Both the position numbers and the translations under genes were made by a program. DNA of 64,000 nucleotides from Clostridium sp. Marseille-P2415 (GTDB lineage Bacteria; Bacillota; Clostridia; Lachnospirales; Lachnospiraceae): NCBI RefSeq assembly GCF_900155545.1, contig NZ_LT732526.1:1432796-1496795 (forward strand), in the 5' to 3' direction. The notes under the pieces were generated by a model, which made no database searches, was not told the DNA's origin, and worked only from the letters and a program-made list of their open reading frames with translations. Below, piece after piece: positions 1 to 7,007 of this stretch; position 1 is the stretch's first letter, and every line of letters begins with the position of its first letter.

Positions 1-141
1 CCTTTCCGCCACTCCGTTATTGATGATCATGGAGGTCAGCTTGGGCAGCATGATTTCGCCGAACACTTCTGTCAGCATCAGGAGCGGCGCCAGTATAAAT
101 GCCCCGAGATACGGCCTTATATATTTCCAATATCGTTTCAA
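1..141 (-). CDS. ABC exporter permease/ATPase, N-terminal fragment (cut by window edge)
   Basis: Only the first 47 codons are inside the window. The start is a TTG at 139-141, four bases after the stop of the MarR gene, with GAGAGG about ten bases upstream. The visible protein begins with a basic segment (KRYWKYIRPY) followed by a hydrophobic stretch, as in the first transmembrane helix of a fused membrane-domain/ATPase exporter of the MsbA/LmrA/BmrA type. MarR genes followed at once by such exporters are a common multidrug-efflux arrangement in Firmicutes, and these genes often come in heterodimer pairs. The ATPase half is outside the window, so the assignment rests on the N-terminal pattern and context. 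Confidence 0.6.
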   Translation of the reverse strand, partial: MKRYWKYIRPYLGAFILAPLLMLTEVFGEIMLPKLTSMIINNGVAER

Positions 142-145
142 GTTA

Positions 146-649
146 TCAGTCCTCTCTTTCTGTCATGTCCTTTTCCATAGGAATTTGAGATAAATTGTCA
201 TAAATACGGTCCAAATACTGTTCCATGACAGCCAGCTCTTCTTTTGAAAAATCATGAAACATCTGTGTCTCCACATTATGAAAAAATTCCCGGCTGTGCC
301 CTACCATATACTTTCCTTTTTCTGTCAGGCAAAGCTTATTCATCCGATTGTCCTCCTGATCGACGATCCGGGTGATGTAACCCCCTTTTTCCAGCTTCTT
401 TACCGATACTGCTATGGTAGCCGTGGAGACATAAAGGCGTTGTGCAATCTCCTTCTGGGATACATTGGAGTGATCGAAAAGCATCATGAGGATCTGATGC
501 TGGCTGCGGTATACCCCCGTCTGCTTTAAGCGCTCATCAAGAATATAGCGGTACAGCTTCATGATCCTCATATACCGTACCATCACACTGTGCATCGGTG
601 AAATATTCCTTTTCAATCTTTCATCCTGGCATCGGCACATTGGTTTCAT
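146..649 (-). CDS. MarR-family transcriptional regulator
   Basis: A 167-residue winged-helix regulator. The helix-turn-helix lies around residues 60-85 (SQKEIAQRLYVSTATIAVSVKKL), followed by the wing with the typical DxxDxR pattern (here DQEDNRMNKLCLTEKG). Family members bind palindromic DNA as dimers and usually repress their own operon until a ligand or oxidant releases them. GGGGAGG sits a few bases ahead of the start. The gene is the first of a unit with the ABC exporter that begins four bases downstream, so it probably controls efflux. A palindrome just upstream is a likely operator. The N-terminal extension with C5 and C7 is slightly longer than usual; whether these cysteines matter cannot be told from sequence. 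Confidence 0.9.
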   Translation of the reverse strand: MKPMCRCQDERLKRNISPMHSVMVRYMRIMKLYRYILDERLKQTGVYRSQHQILMMLFDHSNVSQKEIAQRLYVSTATIAVSVKKLEKGGYITRIVDQEDNRMNKLCLTEKGKYMVGHSREFFHNVETQMFHDFSKEELAVMEQYLDRIYDNLSQIPMEKDMTERED

Positions 650-670
650 TTATAAATATCCTCCCCTCTG

Positions 671-696
671 TTAGCCTGCTAATAATTAGCTAATTA
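671..696 (-). promoter_or_regulatory. putative MarR operator (two adjacent palindromes)
   Basis: Upstream of the MarR start, TAATTAGCTAATTA (683-696) is a perfect 14-bp palindrome, and TTAGC-CT-GCTAA (671-682) is a second dyad using the same half-site. Paired dyads of this size are typical of autoregulated MarR promoters. The sites are seen directly; binding is inferred. Confidence 0.55.
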
Positions 697-788
697 ACTA
701 TATGAAAGTATACCATCTTCTGTTCCTGTTTGCAATCGGACAAATTATGGAAATCGACAAAATAATCGAAGAAATTTTTGTGAATTTT

Positions 789-1379
789 TTAAAAAAGCTT
801 TAATTCCTGCTGTTCGTACTCCTGACGTTTTTTCAAGACAACCGGCCTTTGGCGGATCATTGACCGGAATGTTTCATCATTTAATATCCAGTCCCTGATC
901 TCATCCCGTTCCAGAACCAGGGGCATACGGTCATGGACAGGCGCCACGGAACGATTGGCCTCTGTAGTGAGGATCACAAAACGCTCCTCTGTACCAAAGG
1001 TATTAAAAAATCCTGCTAAAAACAGTACCGGGGAGTCCTCCCGGAAAAAAGCCGCCTTTTCTTTTGCCTTGCTCCATTCATAAAACCAGGTACAGGGAAT
1101 CACTGCCCGCCGGTGCAGAATGCTTTCCCGGAACATGCTCTTGTGAAGCGCTGTCTCAGACCTGGAGTTAAAAATCACGCCATTGCCCTGAAAGCCGGAA
1201 AAGCCCCAGCGCTGCCAGGCCAGCTTCACCTGGTCATTCTTCCCGATGAGCACCGGAGCCTCTTCTGTGGGATGAACATCTCCGGCAAGCCGGCTCCACC
1301 TGGCCCTGTCATCGATTTCCTTTACCAGCTTTTCAATTTCCCTTGCAGTTTCATCATCAACATAATATCTTCCGCACAT
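789..1379 (-). CDS. SOS-associated peptidase / abasic-site DNA-protein crosslink protein (YedK/HMCES family)
   Basis: The protein (196 aa from the chosen start) carries the SRAP signature. The start was set at the ATG that gives MCGRYY, because Cys2 must become the N-terminal residue to crosslink to the aldehyde of an abasic site in single-stranded DNA; an upstream in-frame start would bury it. Other conserved pieces are visible: the Asn/Arg segment FNSRSET, the Glu in FYEW, and the His in VHDRMP. Family members shield abasic sites at replication forks and reverse or autolyse the crosslink. The gene is third in a minus-strand unit behind dinB and an unknown gene, 29 bases after the latter, and the LexA box ahead of dinB suggests SOS induction of all three. 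Confidence 0.93.
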   Translation of the reverse strand: MCGRYYVDDETAREIEKLVKEIDDRARWSRLAGDVHPTEEAPVLIGKNDQVKLAWQRWGFSGFQGNGVIFNSRSETALHKSMFRESILHRRAVIPCTWFYEWSKAKEKAAFFREDSPVLFLAGFFNTFGTEERFVILTTEANRSVAPVHDRMPLVLERDEIRDWILNDETFRSMIRQRPVVLKKRQEYEQQELKLF

Positions 1380-1408
1380 CGTGTCCCCGCCAGCCTTTCC
1401 ATTTCTTC

Positions 1409-1726
1409 TTATTTTGGTAGTATCATAACCCATTTGCAGGCTTCCATGTAAAAAACCAGCTTAAATTCATGGAGTATGCCGCCGATCACGGCCTCGCAGT
1501 CATATTCCTTTGATGGGATGCCGGAATAATTTTTATCTTCGGCATACCTTACCGTAATATTTTTCACCGTCTGAATGATCCCGTCATCGCCTTCAAACTT
1601 AAAGCTCAAAGGCTGAGGGCTGCAGCTGGCCGTAAACCAGACCTTGCAGGCTATATGATACATTTTACCTTTTAATTCCCCGCTGTCAATCTCCCTTACG
1701 TTGACTCCGATTCCAAACGAAGACAT
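1409..1726 (-). CDS. hypothetical protein inside the SOS operon
   Basis: A 105-aa protein with no family I can name. AGGAAGTG lies about six bases before the ATG at 1726; a GTG nine bases earlier falls inside this ribosome site and is less likely. The sequence starts MSSFGIGVNVREID and alternates short beta-like stretches (MYHIACKVWFTA, ITVRYAEDK, KLVFYMEACKWVMILPK), with no signal peptide, no membrane helix and no obvious catalytic motif, so a small beta-rich cytosolic fold is likely. It lies 19 bases after dinB and 29 before the HMCES-like gene, on the same strand, behind the LexA box. A role in lesion tolerance or DNA-damage response is an inference from context only. Confidence 0.75.
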   Translation of the reverse strand: MSSFGIGVNVREIDSGELKGKMYHIACKVWFTASCSPQPLSFKFEGDDGIIQTVKNITVRYAEDKNYSGIPSKEYDCEAVIGGILHEFKLVFYMEACKWVMILPK

Positions 1727-1745
1727 ACACTTCACTTCCTGTTTT

Positions 1746-3026
1746 TTATAGAATATTCTGGTTCCTGTAATCCACGGTTCTCTTTTCCCTGCTGATTCCG
1801 CCGCCCATATGATCCAGATACCGGACCTTCAAATTGCCCGGGGATTCCAGAAAAGAGGCCCTTCGTATGGCATCATTGCCGAAACGGCTCCGGATCTCAT
1901 CCACCGCTTTGTCCAGCCGTTCCAGCTTTTCGTAATCCTTCCGGTCAAACAGGCTGAACTGCCTGGAGCCTGCACCCGTCACATGACTCATGTGGATGCC
2001 AAGGTGACGGACAGGGATCCCATCCCATGCCTGGTCAAAGGCCCGGCAGGCAGTTTCAAAAATTTCCGACGTAATATTGGTGGGAGAATTGAGCGGTATC
2101 TGATGGCTGTAATACCGGAAATCACAATCCTTGATTCCCACCGCCAGAACGCCTGCCCTGACCTGGTCCTCCCTCAGCCTGGCGCTCACTGTTTCCGCAA
2201 GGGACAACAGCACCAGATGAACCGTCTCCCGGTCTATGACATCAAAGGCTATGGTGGTGCTGTTGCCATACCCTTTGTTTGGCGGCGGGACCGGCTCTAC
2301 CGCAGAGCAGTCAACCCCCCGGGAAAAGGCATAAATGACCTCTCCCATTTTTCCCAGATGGCTTTTTATCATACCGGGATCGGACCCGGCCAGCTCCCCA
2401 ATGGTTTTGATCCCTAAGCTCCGCAGCTTCCGGAAAGTGGCCCGCCCCACAAAAAACAGCTCGCTCACAGGCAGAGGCCACAGCTTCTGCTCGATCTCCC
2501 CGGTCCACAGCGTATGGACCCGGTCCGGTTTTTTGAAATCCGATGCCATCTTAGCCAGGACCTTATTATCTGCCACACCGATATTGACCGTAAATCCCAA
2601 TTCCCGCTTAATCCTCCCGCCGATTTCCCGGGCCGCATCCTCCGGCCTTCCGAAAAGCCCTTCCATACCGGTCATATCCATATACGCCTCATCAATGGAA
2701 TACTGCTCTACCACAGGAGAATATTGCTTCAGAATATGGATAAATGCCGCTGATGACTTCTGGTAAAGATTGTAGTTCGGCGGAACCAGAAGCAGGTCCG
2801 GGCACTTCTGCAGCGCTTCCACAACAGACTGGCCTGTATGGATCCCATATTTTTTTGCAGGAATGCTTTTTGCCAGAATAATGCCATGACGCATGGTAAC
2901 ATCGCCTCCCACTGCCGATGGAACCAGACGCAGGTCTAAGCTTCCCCCAAGATGCTTTAACCGGTAGACTGCTTCCCAGCTTAAAAAAGCAGAATTTACG
3001 TCAATATGAAATACCACTCGATTCAT
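1746..3026 (-). CDS. dinB: DNA polymerase IV (Y-family translesion polymerase)
   Basis: A 426-aa Y-family polymerase. The first metal-binding Asp is D9 in HIDVNSAFLSW, and the second catalytic pair is D112/E113 in YSIDEAYMDM. Helix-hairpin-helix and little-finger regions follow. Near the C-terminus QFSLF (about residue 358) matches the beta-clamp-binding pattern QxxLF. The enzyme copies past damaged template bases at low fidelity. A LexA-like box 27-40 bases ahead of the ATG argues for SOS control. Two genes follow closely on the same strand, an unknown one and an SRAP/HMCES one, making a compact damage-tolerance unit. Some Gram-positive homologues are UvrX-like; length and motifs fit either label within the DinB group. 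Confidence 0.93.
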   Translation of the reverse strand: MNRVVFHIDVNSAFLSWEAVYRLKHLGGSLDLRLVPSAVGGDVTMRHGIILAKSIPAKKYGIHTGQSVVEALQKCPDLLLVPPNYNLYQKSSAAFIHILKQYSPVVEQYSIDEAYMDMTGMEGLFGRPEDAAREIGGRIKRELGFTVNIGVADNKVLAKMASDFKKPDRVHTLWTGEIEQKLWPLPVSELFFVGRATFRKLRSLGIKTIGELAGSDPGMIKSHLGKMGEVIYAFSRGVDCSAVEPVPPPNKGYGNSTTIAFDVIDRETVHLVLLSLAETVSARLREDQVRAGVLAVGIKDCDFRYYSHQIPLNSPTNITSEIFETACRAFDQAWDGIPVRHLGIHMSHVTGAGSRQFSLFDRKDYEKLERLDKAVDEIRSRFGNDAIRRASFLESPGNLKVRYLDHMGGGISREKRTVDYRNQNIL

Positions 3027-3052
3027 ACATTCACCTCTGACTCCATGATAAC

Positions 3053-3066
3053 CGAATGTATGTTCG
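3053..3066 (-). promoter_or_regulatory. LexA (DinR) box upstream of dinB
   Basis: CGAATGTATGTTCG reads CGAACATACATTCG on the coding strand and differs at one position from the Bacillus-type LexA consensus CGAACRNRYGTTYG. It lies 27-40 bases upstream of the dinB start, where a repressor would block transcription. Confidence 0.8.
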
Positions 3067-3077
3067 ATTCATAGTGG

Positions 3078-3104
3078 AAATTAAAGGAAGCATCTTAAGC
3101 TTCC
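3078..3104 (-). terminator. weak intrinsic terminator after the 46-aa ORF
   Basis: GGAAGC-N7-GCTTCC (3086-3104) forms a 6-bp stem followed on the minus strand by TTTAATTT. It separates the small ORF upstream from the LexA box and dinB. The stem is short, so efficiency is uncertain. Confidence 0.4.
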
Positions 3105-3169
3105 CTTTGAACGCCATTCCTGATTTAATAATTTTACCGGCTAAAAAGAGAAGCGGTCTCTCACTCCTC

Positions 3170-3310
3170 CTATTCATATACCCTTTTGTTTTTTTCATAT
3201 CTCAGAGTATTGGGACCCAGGAATTTACCGGTTCCCCAATGGTTGTGAAACGTTTCCGGCCCTTTGTACTGATTCTCTTTATGTCTGGTTCCCTTTTGCT
3301 TTTTCTCCAT
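3170..3310 (-). CDS. small hydrophilic protein, 46 aa, unknown function
   Basis: A short minus-strand ORF with AGAGGTGA nine bases before an ATG at 3310 and a TAG stop. The product starts MEKKQKGTRHKENQYKG and contains FHNHWGTGKFLGPNTLRYEK; it is basic, lysine-rich and has no membrane segment. The Gly/Asn/Trp-rich central part looks protein-like rather than random, and the competing plus-strand frame has no ribosome site. I do not recognise the family. It sits upstream of dinB on the same strand but a hairpin and the LexA box intervene, so it is probably a separate transcript. Confidence 0.5.
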   Translation of the reverse strand: MEKKQKGTRHKENQYKGPETFHNHWGTGKFLGPNTLRYEKNKRVYE

Positions 3311-3468
3311 GCTTGTCACCTCTTTGATAGTATGACCGGCCGGGATTCAAATTATGTGAAAGAAAACGGAGATCAGTAAGCCAATACAAAACACATTATT
3401 AAATTATTTTCATATAATGATCATGGAAATTAATATTTTCCTAATATTGCAACATAGGAGTGATATAT

Positions 3469-3825
3469 ATGAACAATTATAATCGAAGGCAATGCAATCA
3501 TGGTTATAAAGAACAGTCACACGTTCATGAAGTACAAGGCAGCGTTCAAATAGCAGAACCTGAAGAAGAACCCCATAACCATCGCTTTGCCACTGTTTCC
3601 GGTGAAGCGATCCCGGTCGGTGCGGACCACTATCATGAAGTAAAGTTTAAAACAGATTTTTATGAAGATCATTTTCATAGATTTTGCGGCAAAACATCAG
3701 GGGCCATTCCTGTTGGAGACAGACACGTTCATTTTCTGGAATCTGTAACAACAGAGAACGATGGTCACTTTCATAAATTTAGAGTTGCCACTTTGATTGA
3801 AGATCCAATTGGTGAAGAATGCTAA
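3469..3825 (+). CDS. YmaF-family His-rich protein
   Basis: A 118-aa histidine-rich protein that fits the YmaF family. AGGAG at 3456-3460 lies eight bases before the ATG at 3469, which is preferred over an in-frame GTG at 3460 that overlaps the ribosome site. The core is an internal repeat of about 40 residues with the pattern HxH-[RK]F-x5-G-x-AIPVG-xx-H-x-H (HNHRFATVSGEAIPVG, then HFHRFCGKTSGAIPVG, then a partial copy HFHKFRVATLIEDPIG). Regular HxH pairs suggest metal binding, but the family's function is not known to me. There is no signal peptide or membrane helix. TATAAT at 3413-3418 may be its -10 box. Confidence 0.8.
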   Translation: MNNYNRRQCNHGYKEQSHVHEVQGSVQIAEPEEEPHNHRFATVSGEAIPVGADHYHEVKFKTDFYEDHFHRFCGKTSGAIPVGDRHVHFLESVTTENDGHFHKFRVATLIEDPIGEEC

Positions 3826-3880
3826 AAACCTAACCCGATCAGCCGTTAAAATTGAAATTTGGCAATTAATTCCGGACACG

Positions 3881-3914
3881 CCCCAGGCAAACAGCTAATA
3901 TCTGCCGCCTGGGG
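3881..3914. repeat. inverted repeat, 8-bp arms
   Basis: CCCCAGGC (3881-3888) and GCCTGGGG (3907-3914) form a GC-rich hairpin with an 18-base loop between the convergent YmaF and holin genes. No T-tract follows on either strand. Outside it, TCCGGACA and TGTCCCGGA form a second imperfect pair. It may act as a weak bidirectional terminator. Confidence 0.4.
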
Positions 3915-3950
3915 TGGCTGATGCAATACCTGTCCCGGACAGCCGATCCA

Positions 3951-4154
3951 TTATTCGTTTAACTCTGGCAGCCCCGCAACAGATGTAAGCAGAGATAAAA
4001 TTCCTGCCAGAACTGACGTAGAGATTACCATAACCCAGTTAACCTCCGACACAGCCGCAGATGTTCCTATGGTTGCGACCGCTGTCTGCGCAACTGTTTT
4101 AACGGCTCTTACGCCTGCGGCTCTCGCCCATTTTAAAAACTTCTCCTTGTTCAT
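3951..4154 (-). CDS. phage-type holin (r1t-like), solitary
   Basis: A 67-aa membrane protein that starts MNKEKFLKWARAAGVRAVKT with a basic amphipathic N-terminus, then a long hydrophobic region from about residue 18 to 62 with an apparent turn at SEVNW, giving two helices. This matches r1t-type phage holins in size and layout; they make membrane lesions that release endolysin. AGGAGG stands seven bases upstream of the ATG. No endolysin, portal, tail or integrase gene is nearby, so it is either a prophage remnant or a domesticated holin. The assignment is from pattern, not from a database match. Confidence 0.72.
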   Translation of the reverse strand: MNKEKFLKWARAAGVRAVKTVAQTAVATIGTSAAVSEVNWVMVISTSVLAGILSLLTSVAGLPELNE

Positions 4155-4159
4155 TTATT

Positions 4160-4513
4160 TATCCTCCTAGCAATCTGCTTTATACTATATATATGCCAGA
4201 ACTTTCTATTTTTGTCCTTTTATAATCCATTCTCCCATAACTGCATGAACCCGTTATGCAAAAAAGGGCCTTGTCCTGCCGGAGCAAGGGTCCATCTGCA
4301 GTTCGCAAGGCTCCGCTTTTTCAGTTATTCTAATGCACTGTGATAAAAACAATATTATTTAATTTTAACCTTAATCATACTTATCTTGGTATTAAATATT
4401 ATAGAATACAAAATAAGTCTTTACGCATCATTATCCGGTTTGCTGAATCCTATAATTACTTACGCACTTCTTTCAAAATACTGGAAGCAAATGAATTAAA
4501 TGATTTCTTACTA
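4160..4513. other. intergenic region with hairpins, no credible gene
   Basis: The stretch contains TGCAT-N9-ATGCA (about 4243-4261) followed by A6, and an imperfect stem GGGCCTTG / CAAGGGTCC (about 4267-4293) that on the minus strand is followed by T6. A 61-codon plus-strand reading frame covers the rest but starts at a GTG without ribosome site. The hairpins look like minus-strand transcript ends or a small untranslated RNA; nothing decides between these. Confidence 0.35.
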
Positions 4514-4557
4514 AAACACGCTTAAACCAACCGGGCTGGTTTAAGCGTGTTTTTTTA
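4514..4557. terminator. strong bidirectional intrinsic terminator after tdk
   Basis: AAACACGCTTAAACCA (4514-4529) pairs perfectly with TGGTTTAAGCGTGTTT (4537-4552). T7 follows on the plus strand and TTTTAG on the minus strand. On the minus strand it ends the tdk transcript about 30 bases after the stop. Confidence 0.85.
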
Positions 4558-4584
4558 ACAAAACTGATCTTAATAAGATTTTTA

Positions 4585-5157
4585 TCAGGCATCTGGCTTG
4601 ATCTTTCCTTCTTTATAATGTTTACGGCACAATGAAACATATTTATCATTTGCACCCATTAATATCTGTTCTCCGTCCCTGAGCACGTTTCCGTTTTTAT
4701 CAATCCTTGCATTCATACCCGCGTTATTTCCGCACCAACAGACCGTCTTCAGCTCCTCGATCTCGTCAGCCAGTTCCAACAGACGTTTTGATCCCGGAAA
4801 AAGATGAGAAGTAAAATCCGTCCTGAGACCATAGCAGAGGACCGGAATCCGGTATTGATCAACAATATCGGCAAGCCGGTCAATATCTGTTTCTGAAAGG
4901 AATTGTACTTCATCTACGATTATCACATCGAATTCTTGGATTGATTTATGATCATAACCTTGGAATTCAGACCACAAAATACACTCCGCTTCTAACCCGA
5001 TTCTCGATCTGATCTTCTTTTTTTCATCCCGGGTTTCAATATCAGGTTTCACAAGCAGGACGCTTTTTTCTTTTTCCATGAAATTGTACCTGGTCATGAG
5101 CGCATTGGCTGTCTTAGAACTTCCCATTGCGCCGTACTTAAAATATAATTTAGCCAT
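4585..5157 (-). CDS. tdk: thymidine kinase (type II)
   Basis: A 190-aa salvage enzyme that phosphorylates thymidine with ATP. The Walker A motif is GAMGSSKT near residue 9-16. The Walker B-like DVIIVDEVQFL and the lasso/zinc region (VCWCGNNAG and the distal LCRKHY) are visible, with the substrate-binding segment GLRTDF between. Length is normal for type II (TK1-like) enzymes. AAAGGAGG precedes the ATG by a few bases. It is a single-gene unit with its own terminator at 4514-4557. Confidence 0.95.
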   Translation of the reverse strand: MAKLYFKYGAMGSSKTANALMTRYNFMEKEKSVLLVKPDIETRDEKKKIRSRIGLEAECILWSEFQGYDHKSIQEFDVIIVDEVQFLSETDIDRLADIVDQYRIPVLCYGLRTDFTSHLFPGSKRLLELADEIEELKTVCWCGNNAGMNARIDKNGNVLRDGEQILMGANDKYVSLCRKHYKEGKIKPDA

Positions 5158-5311
5158 TACTTCCTCCTTTATATTGATAAGAATGTATTTCTCCGCTTCT
5201 TAATAAATGACTGATATAAAATATTCCTGAAAAACAGGGAGAGTATATCCCTTGATACCACATATAGTAAGTGATATAATTCCTTTATTATGAAAACAGG
5301 AGGTAACACTT

Positions 5312-5593
5312 ATGAAATTCACCTGCAATCCAAACCAGATCGCGCTCTTTCATTCAGATAATAACCTGCTCGCCGAGGTCACTTTTCCAGACGTTGACCA
5401 AAATACCGTAAATATCAATCATACCTTTGTAGATGATTCTCTTAGAGGCCAGGGAGTGGCGGGGCAGCTTATGGAGGCTGCTGCAGAGCAGCTGCGTTCT
5501 CAAGGGAAAAAGGCCATCCTGACATGCTCCTATGCCATAAATTGGTTTGAAAAGCACCCGGAATATAATGATTTGGTGAAGCAGCACCTGTAA
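5312..5593 (+). CDS. small GNAT-like N-acetyltransferase (YjdJ/GCN5-related short family)
   Basis: A 93-aa single-domain protein. It has the short acetyltransferase core LRGQGVAGQLMEAA, which carries the acetyl-CoA pyrophosphate-binding pattern (R/Q-x-x-G-x-A/G), and the C-terminal CSYAINWFEKHPEYNDLV typical of the compact YjdJ-like group. Substrate is unknown. ACAGGAGGT is spaced well from the ATG. It stands alone, divergent from tdk. Downstream to 5729 there is no clear terminator, only T-rich direct repeats. Confidence 0.85.
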   Translation: MKFTCNPNQIALFHSDNNLLAEVTFPDVDQNTVNINHTFVDDSLRGQGVAGQLMEAAAEQLRSQGKKAILTCSYAINWFEKHPEYNDLVKQHL

Positions 5594-5729
5594 AATTTTT
5601 TAAATAAAACCTTTTTCAGGTTTTTTTCAGGTTTCTTTCGTATACTAATAACCGGAAAAAGGTATATTCTTTTAAAAGGTATATCATACTTCAGCCGGCA
5701 GGATTTCTCATCTTACCGGCTTCTCCCCC
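5594..5729. repeat. short direct repeats and inverted repeat between convergent genes
   Basis: TTTTTCAGG occurs twice in a row (about 5610-5630) and AAAGGTATAT occurs twice about 20 bases apart (about 5656-5685). AGCCGG and CCGGCT (about 5693-5721) form a 6-bp stem with a 17-base loop just after the histidine kinase stop. This is probably the transcript end of the two-component genes, though no T-tract follows the stem. Confidence 0.35.
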
Positions 5730-7007
5730 TTATGGGCATATCGGAAATATTATTTTTATCTTATAGTAACCATTACATTCCTCTACCTCACAGACTCCAT
5801 TCATTTTCTCCATCATGGACCGAATATTGTTCACTCCCATTTTGGTACTTTCAACCTTATCTTTATATGGAGAAATGCCATTGATAAACCACACTTCTAC
5901 GGAATTTTTTGAATACTGAATTCCGATTTCAACCGGTATTTGGGAATCTGCATATTTCAGGAGGTTAGAGCTTACATTATTGACAATCCGTATCATATAA
6001 TCTATGGAAACTGCTACTTTCACAGGTCTCCATTCAATTTGGGACTGCGTATGAAACCCCTGGCTTTCAAGAAACATAATCATATCAGATATGACATCCT
6101 CTAACACATACTGCACCATCTGGGGTTCTTCCAAATCTATCTCTTTTTTCTCACTGACTAATACACTTTCAAAAAGCTGATCTGATAAGGTCTTAATCTG
6201 TACTGCTTTTTCCGAGCATTTTTTTAAATACTGCTTTTCTTTAACAGGATCAGTGGCCTTACCATTTTCCAATAGCTCAAGATAAATCATAAGGGTGGTA
6301 AGCGGGGTTCTTAAATCGTGAGACAAACTTGTTACCAGGCTTTTATTTGCAGAGCGGAGCTTCTCCTTCATTTCCATATTTTCTTTTAAGGAAAGTCTCA
6401 TCTCATTTAAGCCTTCTGCCAGGGTCGCCAATTCATCAGATCCTTTAATGGAAATCACCGTTTCCAAAGAACCTCGTTTCAATACCTTAACTTCACGCTC
6501 CAACAGCATAATATATGAAATTTTTCGTTCCATATAGCCAATGCAGACGGCTAAAAATAATACTGATGCAAGGATCATTGACACCAATATGGCCGTATTA
6601 TAGTATTTGTATCCGTAGTATCCAAATAAATATACTTTAGCTGATCCATCTTGAAATTCAACATTATAATAAGGTTGATCCTCGTAGAATCCTTCATAGA
6701 CCATGATTGTATCATAAAGAATTGTATTATCTTTGAACACGGTAATGCACACATCTTTATGATTCTTTGACCATTCATCCAGTGAAGCTTTATCATATGA
6801 CTGTAAATGGTTTTTGCGGACAAATTCCTGCAGGCTTCCTATATTGCTGCGTGCCACTTTTGTGACATAATCTTTTCCCATAAAATAAGTATCCAGGGAA
6901 TCAAGTAATACCGTACACACGCCTTGGTATGCAAAAAATGCCATTATTCCTGCAATCAAAACAATCATAGCGAACTGCAGCTTCATGCTGCGCAGTCGAT
7001 TATTCAA
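5730..7007 (-). CDS. sensor histidine kinase
   Basis: A 425-aa membrane kinase. Helix 1 is about residues 11-34, an extracellular sensor of about 100 residues follows, and helix 2 is about 138-158. A HAMP-like linker precedes the dimerisation domain with the phospho-acceptor H230 in SLSHDLRTPL. In the ATPase domain the N-box region NNVSSNLLKYAD is present, but the usual DxGxG of the G1 box reads FINGISP and the G2 box reads KMGVNNIRSMM, so the nucleotide lid is atypical. It overlaps the response-regulator gene by eight bases, giving a translationally coupled pair. The adjacent exporter operon suggests sensing of a cell-envelope stress or antimicrobial compound; this is inferred. Confidence 0.93.
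   Translation of the reverse strand: MNNRLRSMKLQFAMIVLIAGIMAFFAYQGVCTVLLDSLDTYFMGKDYVTKVARSNIGSLQEFVRKNHLQSYDKASLDEWSKNHKDVCITVFKDNTILYDTIMVYEGFYEDQPYYNVEFQDGSAKVYLFGYYGYKYYNTAILVSMILASVLFLAVCIGYMERKISYIMLLEREVKVLKRGSLETVISIKGSDELATLAEGLNEMRLSLKENMEMKEKLRSANKSLVTSLSHDLRTPLTTLMIYLELLENGKATDPVKEKQYLKKCSEKAVQIKTLSDQLFESVLVSEKKEIDLEEPQMVQYVLEDVISDMIMFLESQGFHTQSQIEWRPVKVAVSIDYMIRIVNNVSSNLLKYADSQIPVEIGIQYSKNSVEVWFINGISPYKDKVESTKMGVNNIRSMMEKMNGVCEVEECNGYYKIKIIFPICP

Noticed and set aside
3056-3379. 107-codon plus-strand frame with hydrophobic stretches
   Set aside because: It starts inside the LexA box, has no ribosome site, and overlaps a better-supported minus-strand small ORF and hairpin.
4340-4525. 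61-codon plus-strand frame ending in the tdk terminator
   Set aside because: GTG start without ribosome site; composition reflects AT-rich intergenic DNA and its end lies in a terminator stem.
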